Source: Legionella bononiensis
Lineage (GTDB): Bacteria > Pseudomonadota > Gammaproteobacteria > Legionellales > Legionellaceae
Direction: 5' to 3'
Length of the DNA: 64,000 bases
NCBI RefSeq assembly: GCF_016786215.1
Contig: NZ_JADOBG010000022.1
Span: 310,001 to 374,000 of the forward strand
Positions 43,201 through 50,344 of the stretch are shown one piece after another; positions within the stretch are counted from its first letter, which is position 1, and each line of letters begins with the position of its first letter. The notes under the pieces were generated by a model. The model was not told where the DNA came from. It saw only the letters and a program-made list of their open reading frames with translations, and made no database searches. The position numbers were made by a program, and so were the translations under genes.

Positions 43201-46200
43201 TGGGAGGCTTACATAAGAACCGGATTGACTTTCATGAGATAAGAGGAACAGAGAACTTTCAAACTGTTTGAGTAATGGTGGATTATCGCTCGATAACTGG
43301 GCTTTCGTTTCGTTTCCTTTTGAATCAAGTGCTCTTAGCTTGCCATTGTACACTGAATATATTGGAATATTATTTTGAACTAATATCCCATGGTTGAGGC
43401 TGTTCACATCCCGCCAATAATTCATCGTACCGTCAGTTAGAGTTTTGGGTAGATCCGCTCTAATAGGCAGGATATTTTTATTGGCATGCAATGCCTGATG
43501 ATTTTCAGTCAGCGCCTGCAGTTCATAATCGCCTTGAATGCTTTGAATGGTCCATTTTTTTCGAACCGTTAACTGGTTTGCATTATGGTACAGGTGAACC
43601 TCTTGTCCCTTTTCTGACAAAATCATATAACTTTGATTAGAGTTCATGAGACATTCTTTAACATGCTCTAGTCCCAGTTCCTTGATTAATGGGTGATTTT
43701 GAATAACCAGCGGCACACCACTTCGAGCAAGGCCGCGTTCAAATAATTTTCCTTGTAACGCATTAAATTCATAAGATTTGCGAGTTAACTGGTTTTCAAC
43801 ATAAAACACTGGAAATTGGCCTCTGATAATGAGATCGTTTTCAGTGACGTGTTCTACTTCCTGTAATGCGCTTGTTATTGTTTGTCCTAAAGCGACTCTA
43901 GGTTGTTGCCTGATGATCGCTTTAAATTGGGCAATAGCGCAGTCTACACTCAGACGATGCGCTTTATCCTCCAGTATCAGGGGATTGGTATGGCTATTCA
44001 AATAGATATAGGCTTTATAAGCCAGGGTAAAAATCTCATCCGATTGTTCACCTTGATCCATGCGCGCTACCAGGCTCAAAAATAGATAATGTTGCAGTAC
44101 ATAGATTACTTCAGGCTCATTAGGCAGCGACAGTTGTTTTTCCAGATCATGTTGAATGTCTTGAAGTCTTTTCATACCTGTTGGATTTTTATCCAGGGCA
44201 AGATAGCGGCTGACCAGAAAATCGAGGCGTAAAAATTGAAGTGAATCACGTGTATGTTGTCCATTTTGAGTAAAAAACCGCATCCCTGTTTTGAGATACG
44301 TGTCAAACTGGGGAATAAATTGAGGCTTCTTGCTCGCATTTAACAGCAGTCCAGGTTGGAAGATATTCGCTTCAACGTAGCGTTGATTGGACTCGTCTGA
44401 CAATGAATCAATATGACGTGTAAAGTAATCAAGAGTGAGCGGAATTTGCAGTTCTGGATCACTTCTCAGATGCAAATAATCTCTTGCTACTATATCAGCC
44501 TGAGTGATTTGTCTGGCGCTTTCTTTATCATCAGCCGGTTTTTCCGGGTTTAATTGAATAGAGTTGGCTGTTTTGCTGGTAATTCGTTTGGAGTAGGCCG
44601 TGAATTCAGAAACATCTGCTTCAAGGGCATCTTTAGCCGGCGAATCTTTTAAATTGTATTTGGATTGAGTTAATCCAGTAACTAATTTCTCGCTGGAAAT
44701 GAAGCCGGGAAATAAAGGTGATGATACGCGAAAGGTGTTGTAATCGATACTCAATCTAAACCAAACCCTATCCAGATATTCTTGTTTAAAAAATGGATTG
44801 ACGGCTTTTCTGAGCGTGGACTCATGTTCCATATGGTTCACAACTTTTGTGATAATGGGGTTAAATTTAGCATCAAGACGTTTGGTATTATCATAATGTC
44901 GTGCGATCAAGAATAATGATTTTAGTCCCAGCCTCCTGATTTCATCATGCAGTTCCGTAGTGTTTTGGCCAAATTCTTGATCGTAAAGAGCCATTAATTC
45001 ATTATTCAGTTGAGGTTCAGATTCCAATAATAATTTTAAATAGCGATGATAATCGTCTGTATACTGTCTTGTTGCATTTTTGTAACGTTCCTGCATTTCT
45101 TTGAATCGCTGATCAAGGACAGGATTATTCGTGGCATAAAAAGGGTTTCTGTCCTGATTTCCTATAAGGGATTGCATCAGACAATGTGATAAAGGTAAAA
45201 ATGAGGGCAGATTGCTGTTTAGTGGGATGACTGTATAGGCATCGATTTGCAGACTGATGATGCTCAAAAGCATCAAGTTTATGGCCGGATTCTGTTCTTT
45301 GTTAAACCAGTTGGTTTTAAGTTTGAGAAGTAGACCCTGAATCTGTTGTAGCTGGTCTTTAAATCGCTCAAAATCATTCATGCTGAGCAGTTCACGATAA
45401 AAATCGGGATTATTCGGCAATTTTGGACCCAGAGGCATCTCCAAAATAAGTCGTTCAAGATAATTGTATTGAGTAGCCGGATCATTAATAGCATTGATGT
45501 TTGAAAGGGCTCGTGTGAGATTGTCAAGGAGGTTTGTCCCGTCCTTCAATTCAATCATCGTGGGAATGAGGGCATCATGCGCCTGTTGATCCAGTTGGAT
45601 TTGAGGGGCTGCATTGGCTTGGGAGTGAATAGTTAATGAAAAAACTTCCGCATGGGGGAGCGATTTTACTACAGGTGCGTCAAATGGTGTTGCGCTTAAT
45701 CGTTGTTCTAATGCAACTATTTTATCGTGTTCTGCTTCAATTTCAATTTCGTTAAATAGATCGGGACTATTCAATATCTTTAAATTATTATCAATAGCCA
45801 GACGTATTTGATCCAATACTCCCGGGGTGTAGGGTACCTGTTTATTGATGCAGGATTCAACATAATCAACCAGAGCGTACTGTTTGAACTGGAACATGAA
45901 CCCTTGATATGCTTTTAGTGATTGGGTGTTTATCTTGAGCATTTGATGGGGTGATCGTTGTGAACACGTTCCTGACAATTGTCCACCGGTATAGGCATGC
46001 TCTGAAAGTCCTTGACTTGCATCAATTTCTACCCCATTAACGTAGCTGATGCTGGGTAGAATTTCTTCATAAAGTACTTTTTCATTCAAGGGTTTTTTTC
46101 TGGAGTGTGCTGGCAATGGCAACCTGGCTTTAAGAATTTTTGCAATAAAATGAACCAGTTCTTCCCTTTCTTTGGCAGAGGTCGGAGTGGGGATATGCCA

Positions 46201-46677
46201 GGATTTTCTTGGGTTATATAACTCTTTTTCTGTAGCTGATTTTTTGGCATGGTATTGTATACCTGCGCCTGCATTGATTGCGCTAAAAATGAAACCTGTG
46301 TCGTCAGGCGTAAATTCATACACCATGGAATGACCGCCATCACTGTTATGCCATCCTCCAGGGAGTAGAGTTTTGCCCTTCTTGGGCATATTGATAATGT
46401 GTTCAACTATTGAATCAGCCAGTTGATTTATATCCCGATCAAATAGAGCTGCTTGAGTCATGTTTGACGTTTTTTGCTCAATACTGCTGATGTACTTCAT
46501 CTGATCGATTAAAGTACTGTACTCAGGGGGAAAGGGTTGTTTCGTATGGATGAGATGATCCAGGTACTGACTCAGATATTCGACCGTTCTGGCGAAAGGA
46601 TGTCCTTGTAGATGGTAGGTACCGGTAAGGGATGAGTCGTTTTCAATATGGCCAAACAATGAGGCATCTATAAGCAT
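34246..46677 (-). CDS. Giant 4143-residue protein with DUF3638/DUF3645-like ATPase core and helical repeat C-terminus
   Basis: No similar protein in this window approaches its size. Residues of about 1-350 carry LPGGWHNSDGGHSMVYEF (His116) and SGTCSQRSPHQ (Cys238), possibly a His/Cys catalytic pair. The centre matches the large eukaryotic DUF3638/DUF3645 proteins: LRKRQV then IIMGGGKSKVILPIL (P-loop, Lys1969), FEFNRDS in place of LPFSR, RGYLVTTGESIQSLELK, the Walker-B-like LIDEVHQG (Asp2100) with LNYTLGES, VQGVSGTPSLNG, the IHTTGIDIK segment (2560-2568) and QGSMRERELDLDQ (about 2590-2602), which resembles a helicase motif VI. Residues of about 3150-3800 are some 25-residue Leu-rich helical units (HPSANSTIREQLL, ILKHP). 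The ribosome site is weak (GAACAG). There is no signal peptide. It follows the WipA-like gene by 160 bp. Likely a translocated effector. Confidence 0.75.
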   Translation of the reverse strand: MLIDASLFGHIENDSSLTGTYHLQGHPFARTVEYLSQYLDHLIHTKQPFPPEYSTLIDQMKYISSIEQKTSNMTQAALFDRDINQLADSIVEHIINMPKKGKTLLPGGWHNSDGGHSMVYEFTPDDTGFIFSAINAGAGIQYHAKKSATEKELYNPRKSWHIPTPTSAKEREELVHFIAKILKARLPLPAHSRKKPLNEKVLYEEILPSISYVNGVEIDASQGLSEHAYTGGQLSGTCSQRSPHQMLKINTQSLKAYQGFMFQFKQYALVDYVESCINKQVPYTPGVLDQIRLAIDNNLKILNSPDLFNEIEIEAEHDKIVALEQRLSATPFDAPVVKSLPHAEVFSLTIHSQANAAPQIQLDQQAHDALIPTMIELKDGTNLLDNLTRALSNINAINDPATQYNYLERLILEMPLGPKLPNNPDFYRELLSMNDFERFKDQLQQIQGLLLKLKTNWFNKEQNPAINLMLLSIISLQIDAYTVIPLNSNLPSFLPLSHCLMQSLIGNQDRNPFYATNNPVLDQRFKEMQERYKNATRQYTDDYHRYLKLLLESEPQLNNELMALYDQEFGQNTTELHDEIRRLGLKSLFLIARHYDNTKRLDAKFNPIITKVVNHMEHESTLRKAVNPFFKQEYLDRVWFRLSIDYNTFRVSSPLFPGFISSEKLVTGLTQSKYNLKDSPAKDALEADVSEFTAYSKRITSKTANSIQLNPEKPADDKESARQITQADIVARDYLHLRSDPELQIPLTLDYFTRHIDSLSDESNQRYVEANIFQPGLLLNASKKPQFIPQFDTYLKTGMRFFTQNGQHTRDSLQFLRLDFLVSRYLALDKNPTGMKRLQDIQHDLEKQLSLPNEPEVIYVLQHYLFLSLVARMDQGEQSDEIFTLAYKAYIYLNSHTNPLILEDKAHRLSVDCAIAQFKAIIRQQPRVALGQTITSALQEVEHVTENDLIIRGQFPVFYVENQLTRKSYEFNALQGKLFERGLARSGVPLVIQNHPLIKELGLEHVKECLMNSNQSYMILSEKGQEVHLYHNANQLTVRKKWTIQSIQGDYELQALTENHQALHANKNILPIRADLPKTLTDGTMNYWRDVNSLNHGILVQNNIPIYSVYNGKLRALDSKGNETKAQLSSDNPPLLKQFESSLFLLSHESQSGSYVSLPRYNLNFELKNSQIINKETGELVVDSPSPIHPGVAGLVLTSKDQQRYIVPVARFYATEEGAQKSEFYPVEHDIHGLIPEIRLQFHWKSNPPLQKPMWQYQNSGHYISFRIKDGEPIADNVADALYLVYVYMATNQTEKAWKTLEECNTRLGGLTGSPEELQFIHWICNEMPHILPSDKSEYEQNKPKRRTPPYVACQLKAMSLLCDYLTQNGPIKLKDTKLPEGTANALYESLRQDELTTFQNNLPQRIYHSFSRLQTMRRHLEHSYILSPLERKRLLSYYHQSQPKDHAPQGALGYEWMSLSLEELLKERDGILARQTADKSLSRADEDRLNFINENLARLKPVVAKSTVLELVPIDLELPASSSIKQNLLTQSTIALMEQWFHKLPGDDVSPHQQQVAVSALSSVMTDDDFIKHFPAFLQLACTIASKERKELYDFCSQTLIATRHTQLEHQESNIPLLCNILYRLLTTESHNTFKYKTYKFNELVLHLNRLKVPPLSVYQAKDVYQHILAKPEELLAHHERPDHPPLKVTRTALPSLIAQMGIEPLLFQQSAGSKEAINRVLAQYKELEEKANEAISLLSKGLKNDLEHTFAIEEQAGKILFALEHEKRLAARTLIQSPELTQKLLTAAKTAEPLLVQQIKQSWSEALALANQGPEDPKKRRIWSIEKKSRARAALTQSDLLSLYSRADFAYSVEKTGLSLENVQRLHDLIHQSLVHGIQLQSLEKVKTNLSKSLTTGNANIMAQALDILARTEIPGLDDPSIVILQHEDKILLRKRQVSALESLLKEPKEGRRFNETIEKIIMGGGKSKVILPILAEKKAQGDNLVVIEVPQALLATNHVDLNRTSQRLFGKRAYRFEFNRDSDCSPERFEQMYQLLIEVMTTRGYLVTTGESIQSLELKYVELLLSNAEHDETWKKQVYWCDKITNLFRNHADCLIDEVHQGLSIKKKLNYTLGESKPISPSLIKNAIALFSFIDQNIIREAPSYDDSHDWTPFKTELAVKLITDPSSPLSTFVAQAKTKYGAHVQAELIAYLTNSSPSMPEAVSTASKDDQATLAFFKQEINVRLQQTLTQKLGKNYGESHRKDLSPLEKTLAIPYAGVDTPNERNRYKEELEAINKTIQMMLLKGVSKEQLVERIEEWIALARQELLQLQIPADSDKIPSIDDTPTAQGFALLTSGLGIRLSQVDSKNDAQMTELHQRLQSNTSLIFDFLREYSLKQIKQDSAILSSDNFNHTDQYRSVQGVSGTPSLNGAAYHQRLDYDKSSSLGSDGYIFEVMRSKTSVSSCDYDHCAQFINDIISRSKARDRTRCIIDIKGTFTGVSNLEVAKEIARYIRTNPAQFSTPLKQVLYFNEDQVLCALNVNAPDKTIILGTTDNDELNRLLDSTPEERFTLYDQIHTTGIDIKQFAQAHALVLVDDKTTKQELLQGSMRERELDLDQTNELITPERMKELSLEQLDAKFKHNDTMAVVMDAPAAAEGQMRNHIRRKFLTLIQDIPSEQADKKAALMQHFRPLFEETQSLDLFALYGGINKKQAIGVILKQFKKQMKNLWESRLKSADMPPFAEDIKQMSRELQSIINKAIPFCLPEYDAIDNSFSTEVEVQKEVEKEVQIELLTLNEFYNAQLKEKPAQNWNYIYDLDSFFHNKEALEKVALSLNAVCARGNKHPDLFSDNLMASTNYAYNYRGQTECANAFIKPVFLIWYHQNYQGELTAMIVTPQEAQELTRKAFNDKKKSSWISTTMDTVVAGNRPDGMLQTERYQIIREQIRFFNGEFSGLLNQDSPLLWLKAHPEEKINFFENTLMPYRPGCEASLHQLKEALTQAKAEGYTYIADHPYEDLTQFNWIDILPNIIPAQEKEYRKLAEVFVYINQNWDKKLIRLEDLQIQFNLPMNSLIYVDKHLKHLMSLRSLLQRFEQYHSPIPFLSFINLLKAEEKEPIEQCLGMTLEQFYQLRHFEPPKSVELPIGKQLVEMTHMSIHLINILNTTPAFKGKMLFNQYFEECIQSAMNLDDLRPIIHSEFPTNQLIFNIINNRKYDESIILEILEARKDVTSFQAILIVKRCSTESVIDQILKQIKLDDDALIALLNIQSLTESQLHSILDRAQNEYTVSLVEGHPSCSEQLLDPILNHPLFNKSHMMLLIDNKQFTKEQLLLILKHPYAADEKVIQEVLKNQKQLDDELYNHILTNHLKTPKTLEYVYSSQSASLTIQKQVLQHHLLTPSGAEDIVQHNTLPEDQLLLLLKHPTAINETVILRILILKELSEPVLLTLIAKHCDNERIAIAIYSHPSANSTIREQLLSNKNLTASFFMMLFYNKSIPDNELIVILKHQSGHNFSVQSQALQRSQLKKEHFKELLIHCYNDRILEYVYNHPSADSEIFEQVLRHKLLSPETILNLLNDKSFTKNEILLILKHPDACNEDVMNSLLAKSQLDEEHLVAILSRCKSQQTIERVYTHRSANSQVRKGLLQHPLLTVPVLLDIIDNGQMTDDELMLIIKHPIINKNPVLYKELNRLSLTEQHFAELLKGTMTQPLMDFIYNHPSATESVQHSLLQHPALPARALLRNNIPDPQLLLLLNQRTTVTSEILQEIARMPAIGNEVLLKMIQHPLVNDRILGLIISHRSFDAEAALLILRNQLPLNLLLELATKVCDIKKHDAQWEQCFDEIVKQAKIHNASLNISAIIADNFSNISPSLALRLLHNLGKKALDHVSLEPIIRKADKQELDALINLDKNFFQNELMVLATMRLDTAQIDTFLAHPRMNSTVAEFLFNKPEYSGTIKAWNWLTQDQLLKTLNNTNDYDSLALALKHGALLSENTKNQWLEHKRDEHKESIKLNLMSNNIQGKFLCILEELRLKSLSHAIKATHNPKYEQPARVAFDLYHKLKGEVNTLLINPKDNAALFKKNCTDALEKAKPVLEKHRGYKQIVLDIINVLFAITALFRGGNWRLFEARTASMNTANKVLGSMDKLIEESAKNLIPPVQ

Positions 46678-46826
46678 GTTCTGTTCAAATTATATTAATA
46701 TGGAATAATTATAGTTCATTGTGTTTTTAATTGAAATACCGTGAGTAAAATAGATGGTAATGGAATTATTGATGGATAAATTTTATTATATTTTATCAGT
46801 ATGAGGATACTTATGGCTATTAAACT

Positions 46827-46856
46827 GTTCCGCTTCCTTACGGTCGCGGCTCGGTT
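46827..46856. repeat. Half copy of the AACCGAGCCGCG element at the 3' end of the WipA-like gene
   Basis: GTTCCGCTTCCTTACGGTCG and CGGCTCGGTT correspond to one 30-bp arm of the element family. On the minus strand this arm supplies the last codons (TEPRP) and the TAA stop of the 46838-48463 gene. No opposite arm is visible nearby. Confidence 0.7.
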
Positions 46857-48463
46857 CTCTTGTTCATGTTCTGTCGATGAAATGATTCGTTTGTTTGTTG
46901 CTTAAGGACTGGGACTTTTGGTGAGAGTAAGTTGGGCTGGATTTCCTGATCATCCAGGGTTACTGATAGGAGATCGGGATCAATAACGGGTCTTCCCAGA
47001 AGGCTCAGTGTTTTCAGACTGCCATTTTCGTTGGTTTCAGTATAAACCGGTTTAATCTTAAGTTCGGTTTTTAAATCGTGCTCATCCGAATCGAACACTT
47101 TGTATCTGTTTACATTACGTAGATAGTCTTCTGTTGCAGTTTTATCAATCAGTTTATGTTGATTTTCTTTTAGAAATTGAAATGATTGATTGATTTGCTC
47201 ATTCATAGTCTTTCTGGATTCTTTTCCACATAAGGTATCCAGATTGTGAATGTGCGGCAGTATACTTTGGAACGGGTCATGTCCGTGAACATAGGTAAGG
47301 GTATAGCCATTGTGAGTCGCAGGTCTTGCAGTATCTGTATCTTTTGCCAGGTTCCATCGATTCCAGATGAAATAAACCAAAGGACTGGCAGTACATTCAT
47401 CTTCTGACATATTGGTTTTATCATGGATGTTGTGATTATGAATCAATAAATGAATGGTATTGTTGTTAGCGTAATTTTGGAATTGGAAATTAATCTGTTC
47501 GATTGTAGCTGCCAGGGCTTCTTTGGAGGAGTCATCATAGTGTAGTCTTAATCGATTGGTTAACTTGCGAATACTGTCAAATCGAATAGGCGCATGACTG
47601 AACAGGGTGATGCCTTCTTGATTCAAGCTGTAATCAATAAGGTTCAGAGCAGGATTGTAACTTTGTTTTACTATACGAGACAGTTCTTCTTTATTGATAA
47701 GATCATGCTCCAAAAGTAATTTAAGTCCAATAAATGAGGTAATTTGTGCCTCATTGATGGTACCCATAGGTAGAAATGGTCGTCCGTTCAGTAATTCTTC
47801 GAAAGCGTAAATAAATTCACAGCTGTGATTCGAAAGTATGATGCGTACGTTACTGTGATGGTGCTGAAGAAATTCTAAAATTCTTAACGTAAAATAATCA
47901 CAATTTCCTCGATCTGCAATTTCATCACCAATTAATCGTAGAAGCGTTTTATTATCTATTAATTCCAGAGTGGTCATCAAATGATTAAATTGATTGAGGC
48001 AAGCGCGACAGTGTTCTTTTTGTTCGAGTAATTGCTGTACCAGGCTTTGTTTAGTATTCAGGTTATTTTGTAACTGTTCTGTTATGTGCTTTTTTTGGAT
48101 GATCCATTGCGCTATTTGTGATGAGTTATGCTGTATTGCGCTCGTTACATGGTTCTCAGTGCTGGCAAGTCGTTCTTCGGCGTTCGTTATTTTTAGTTGT
48201 ATGAAGTGTAAGGTGATCTGCAGCTCCCGGTATGTCTGGAGTAGGTCCCCATAGTGTTCATAAACTGTTACAAACTCTTGGTAGGTATTCTCTTTATTGA
48301 TTACTTCCTTTTTAAAGCCGATGATCTGATGACGAAAGAGAAAATAGAGCAGTTTGATGGGATTGCCATGTAAGTCGCCCAAGGTAAGAGAGCCTAGACT
48401 GATATCCAATTGATTTGGAATGCTGTAAATATCAACATTATTATTAATAACCCGACGGGTCAT
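46838..48463 (-). CDS. WipA-like PPP-fold phosphatase with coiled-coil insertion, Dot/Icm effector candidate
   Basis: This 541-residue phosphatase has GDLHGN at residues 29-34, GDEIADRG at 179-186, SNHS at 211-214, LFSHAPI at about 290 and YVHGHDPFQS at about 375, the metal and phosphate ligands of the PPP fold. Between the first two motifs is a long coiled coil (about 75-170, with LQNNLNTKQSLVQQLLEQKE). L. pneumophila WipA has such a helical hairpin and acts as a tyrosine-directed phosphatase in the host (family knowledge). The last 120 residues are a polar tail. Its final residues TEPRP come from a repeat element, which may have replaced the original C-terminus. AAGGGATTAGACC precedes the ATG. 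The giant gene lies downstream on the same strand. Confidence 0.8.
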   Translation of the reverse strand: MTRRVINNNVDIYSIPNQLDISLGSLTLGDLHGNPIKLLYFLFRHQIIGFKKEVINKENTYQEFVTVYEHYGDLLQTYRELQITLHFIQLKITNAEERLASTENHVTSAIQHNSSQIAQWIIQKKHITEQLQNNLNTKQSLVQQLLEQKEHCRACLNQFNHLMTTLELIDNKTLLRLIGDEIADRGNCDYFTLRILEFLQHHHSNVRIILSNHSCEFIYAFEELLNGRPFLPMGTINEAQITSFIGLKLLLEHDLINKEELSRIVKQSYNPALNLIDYSLNQEGITLFSHAPIRFDSIRKLTNRLRLHYDDSSKEALAATIEQINFQFQNYANNNTIHLLIHNHNIHDKTNMSEDECTASPLVYFIWNRWNLAKDTDTARPATHNGYTLTYVHGHDPFQSILPHIHNLDTLCGKESRKTMNEQINQSFQFLKENQHKLIDKTATEDYLRNVNRYKVFDSDEHDLKTELKIKPVYTETNENGSLKTLSLLGRPVIDPDLLSVTLDDQEIQPNLLSPKVPVLKQQTNESFHRQNMNKRTEPRP

Positions 48464-48611
48464 GGTCTAATCCCTTAAAACACTATCAGTACTTATGAAC
48501 TGCGTCCTGATATTATCTTAACTTAAAGTGATCGCATGAAGCTATAAATAAACGGCAGCAGATTCGTTTTGATGTTTTGATAAATCCAGTCATTTGCACT
48601 CTTGGTATTAC

Positions 48612-48635
48612 AGGCTCCTGGTTTTACAAGAGCCT
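48612..48635 (-). terminator. Hairpin after the dicarboxylate symporter gene
   Basis: AGGCTC (48612-48617) and GAGCCT (48630-48635) form a short stem about 20 bp after the stop of the minus-strand symporter gene, just upstream of the WipA-like gene. There is no clear U-run. Confidence 0.35.
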
Positions 48636-48653
48636 TGATTAAGTAATGACGCT

Positions 48654-49832
48654 TCAACTGGAAATTGCTCCATCAGCTACGGCGTTTCTTTTGATTCGAT
48701 AGGCTGCGAATGCATCAATCATTTTAGCAAATGCTCCATTACCCAGGACATTAGCGCTGGTAATGACCGGATCAAAAAGAATGTACAGTGCTGTAATCAA
48801 AGACATCATTTCAGCATTAAAGCCAAGATAAGTTTCAAGGATAGGCAGCATTACAATAATTCCGCCACCGGGTATGGCCGCTACAGAAAATTTGGCTAAT
48901 ACAAAATAGAAAGTAAACAGAAGATACGTTAATAAAGAAGGTTCATCCATTCCAAAACTTTTTAAGACCGCGTAAGCAAATATGGGGATGGCAAAACAAT
49001 CACCAATCAGATGAATATTCACTGTAGCAGGAATAACTGCACTCGACAGTTCTTTATTCTGTGTACTGTTTTCTACGCCAATAATAGTAAGAGGCATACT
49101 GGCTGCGCTTGACATAGTGCTAAAACCGCTAATAACTGCAGGCAGCATATTTTTGAGATCTTTGAATAATCCGGTAATTCGAAACTGGTTTAAACACAAC
49201 AAGACAAATCCGATATAAACAAATTGAGCAAGGGCTATTAGGAGAAAAATAGGGGCGTAGTCTTTGATGATGACCGATACCACTCCATCGTACTGCAATT
49301 TGATAAGAAATCCGGCCACAAATAAGGGTATGAGACAGACAATGAATGACAAAAGAACGTGCATCACGTTGTCAATTTTGCGCACAATCATCAATGATTT
49401 ATAAGAGTTAAGTCTGGACAGGATGAAACCCAGAATAATTCCCGCAAACATAGCCTTGTCGTTTGCAATTAATTTGGGCGGTTCAAACATCCATAAAGGA
49501 AGCAGCTCCATGGTTTTAGGAGGAACTATCATCGAGAAACCCAGGTGGTATATCCCTATTCCAACAAAATGACTAAGAAAAGTGGAAATAAAATTGGAAC
49601 AGCAGACAAAGATCAGGATCATGCCAATAACTTTGGTTGCTTTACTGGATAAGGTCAGTACTGTTTTTAACAGGAGAGCAAAGATAATAAACGGCAGGGC
49701 AAGAACAATGAGGGATTTAATACTCAGACTTATAGAGTATAAAACTTGTTTTAGCCCGTAGGGCATCATCGGGGCAAAGCATAGAACTGCCAATATAATG
49801 GCTAATAAAATAAATGGCATTTTACGAAACAT
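48654..49832 (-). CDS. Dicarboxylate/amino acid:cation symporter (SDF/DAACS family)
   Basis: This 392-residue membrane protein takes up dicarboxylates or amino acids with sodium or protons. Family landmarks are the Ser-rich hairpin GFSTMSSAASMPLTI (equivalent to the TSSSxxTLP loop), IPATVNIHLIGDCFAIPIFA on helix 7, AAIPGGGIIVMLPIL (hairpin 2) and LFDPVITSANVLGNGAFAKMI on helix 8. Length is slightly below the usual 420. The Asn in NVLGNG keeps the cation site, while the usual Asp of the substrate site reads Asn here, so the substrate may differ from glutamate or aspartate. GAGGAATTGTT precedes the ATG. Monocistronic. Confidence 0.88.
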   Translation of the reverse strand: MFRKMPFILLAIILAVLCFAPMMPYGLKQVLYSISLSIKSLIVLALPFIIFALLLKTVLTLSSKATKVIGMILIFVCCSNFISTFLSHFVGIGIYHLGFSMIVPPKTMELLPLWMFEPPKLIANDKAMFAGIILGFILSRLNSYKSLMIVRKIDNVMHVLLSFIVCLIPLFVAGFLIKLQYDGVVSVIIKDYAPIFLLIALAQFVYIGFVLLCLNQFRITGLFKDLKNMLPAVISGFSTMSSAASMPLTIIGVENSTQNKELSSAVIPATVNIHLIGDCFAIPIFAYAVLKSFGMDEPSLLTYLLFTFYFVLAKFSVAAIPGGGIIVMLPILETYLGFNAEMMSLITALYILFDPVITSANVLGNGAFAKMIDAFAAYRIKRNAVADGAISS

Positions 49833-50344
49833 AACAATTCCTCGGAGAGGTTAAAAAAAAAGTAATGGAATGATGTGTATAGAAGATGAGTACCGGACTA
49901 GCCGGTGGTATTTGTGGTGTGAATTGTAGTGATCTGTTGTATTAATATCATTCAGGTAAAGCCATAAAGTATTAGTGTATTAATATTCTACAGAACAACC
50001 CTAACATATGTTTTTTTTTTAAGCAATACCCGGAGTTGAATTCTTTACTCTCAAGACTACCTTGATGAAATGCACAGTTGAACCTCATCCAGTGAGGATG
50101 TCGTTTGATAAATCAATCAATCCTGCAGATTTTTTAATCTGTACTATTATTTAAAGATGTTTTACATGCGCGATTTTATTCATTGGTTTAAATGGGTACA
50201 AGAACGTATCTTTACGAGTATTTGCGGGGCAATAAAGAGTGATGTTTCGTTTGTACTTCATAATGGAACGTTTCGACTCGCTCGGGAAGACATTGTTATA
50301 TTGATTGTTAAACAGGGTATTAGTCCAGACATAGGTATTTCGCG
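49833..50344. other. Intergenic region before the pirin operon
   Basis: This AT-rich stretch between divergent transcription units should hold the promoters of the symporter gene (left) and of the pirin operon (right). A 63-codon frame at 50157-50348 overlaps the pirin start by 4 bp (ATGA). It lacks a ribosome site and any family resemblance, so I do not call it. Confidence 0.4.
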
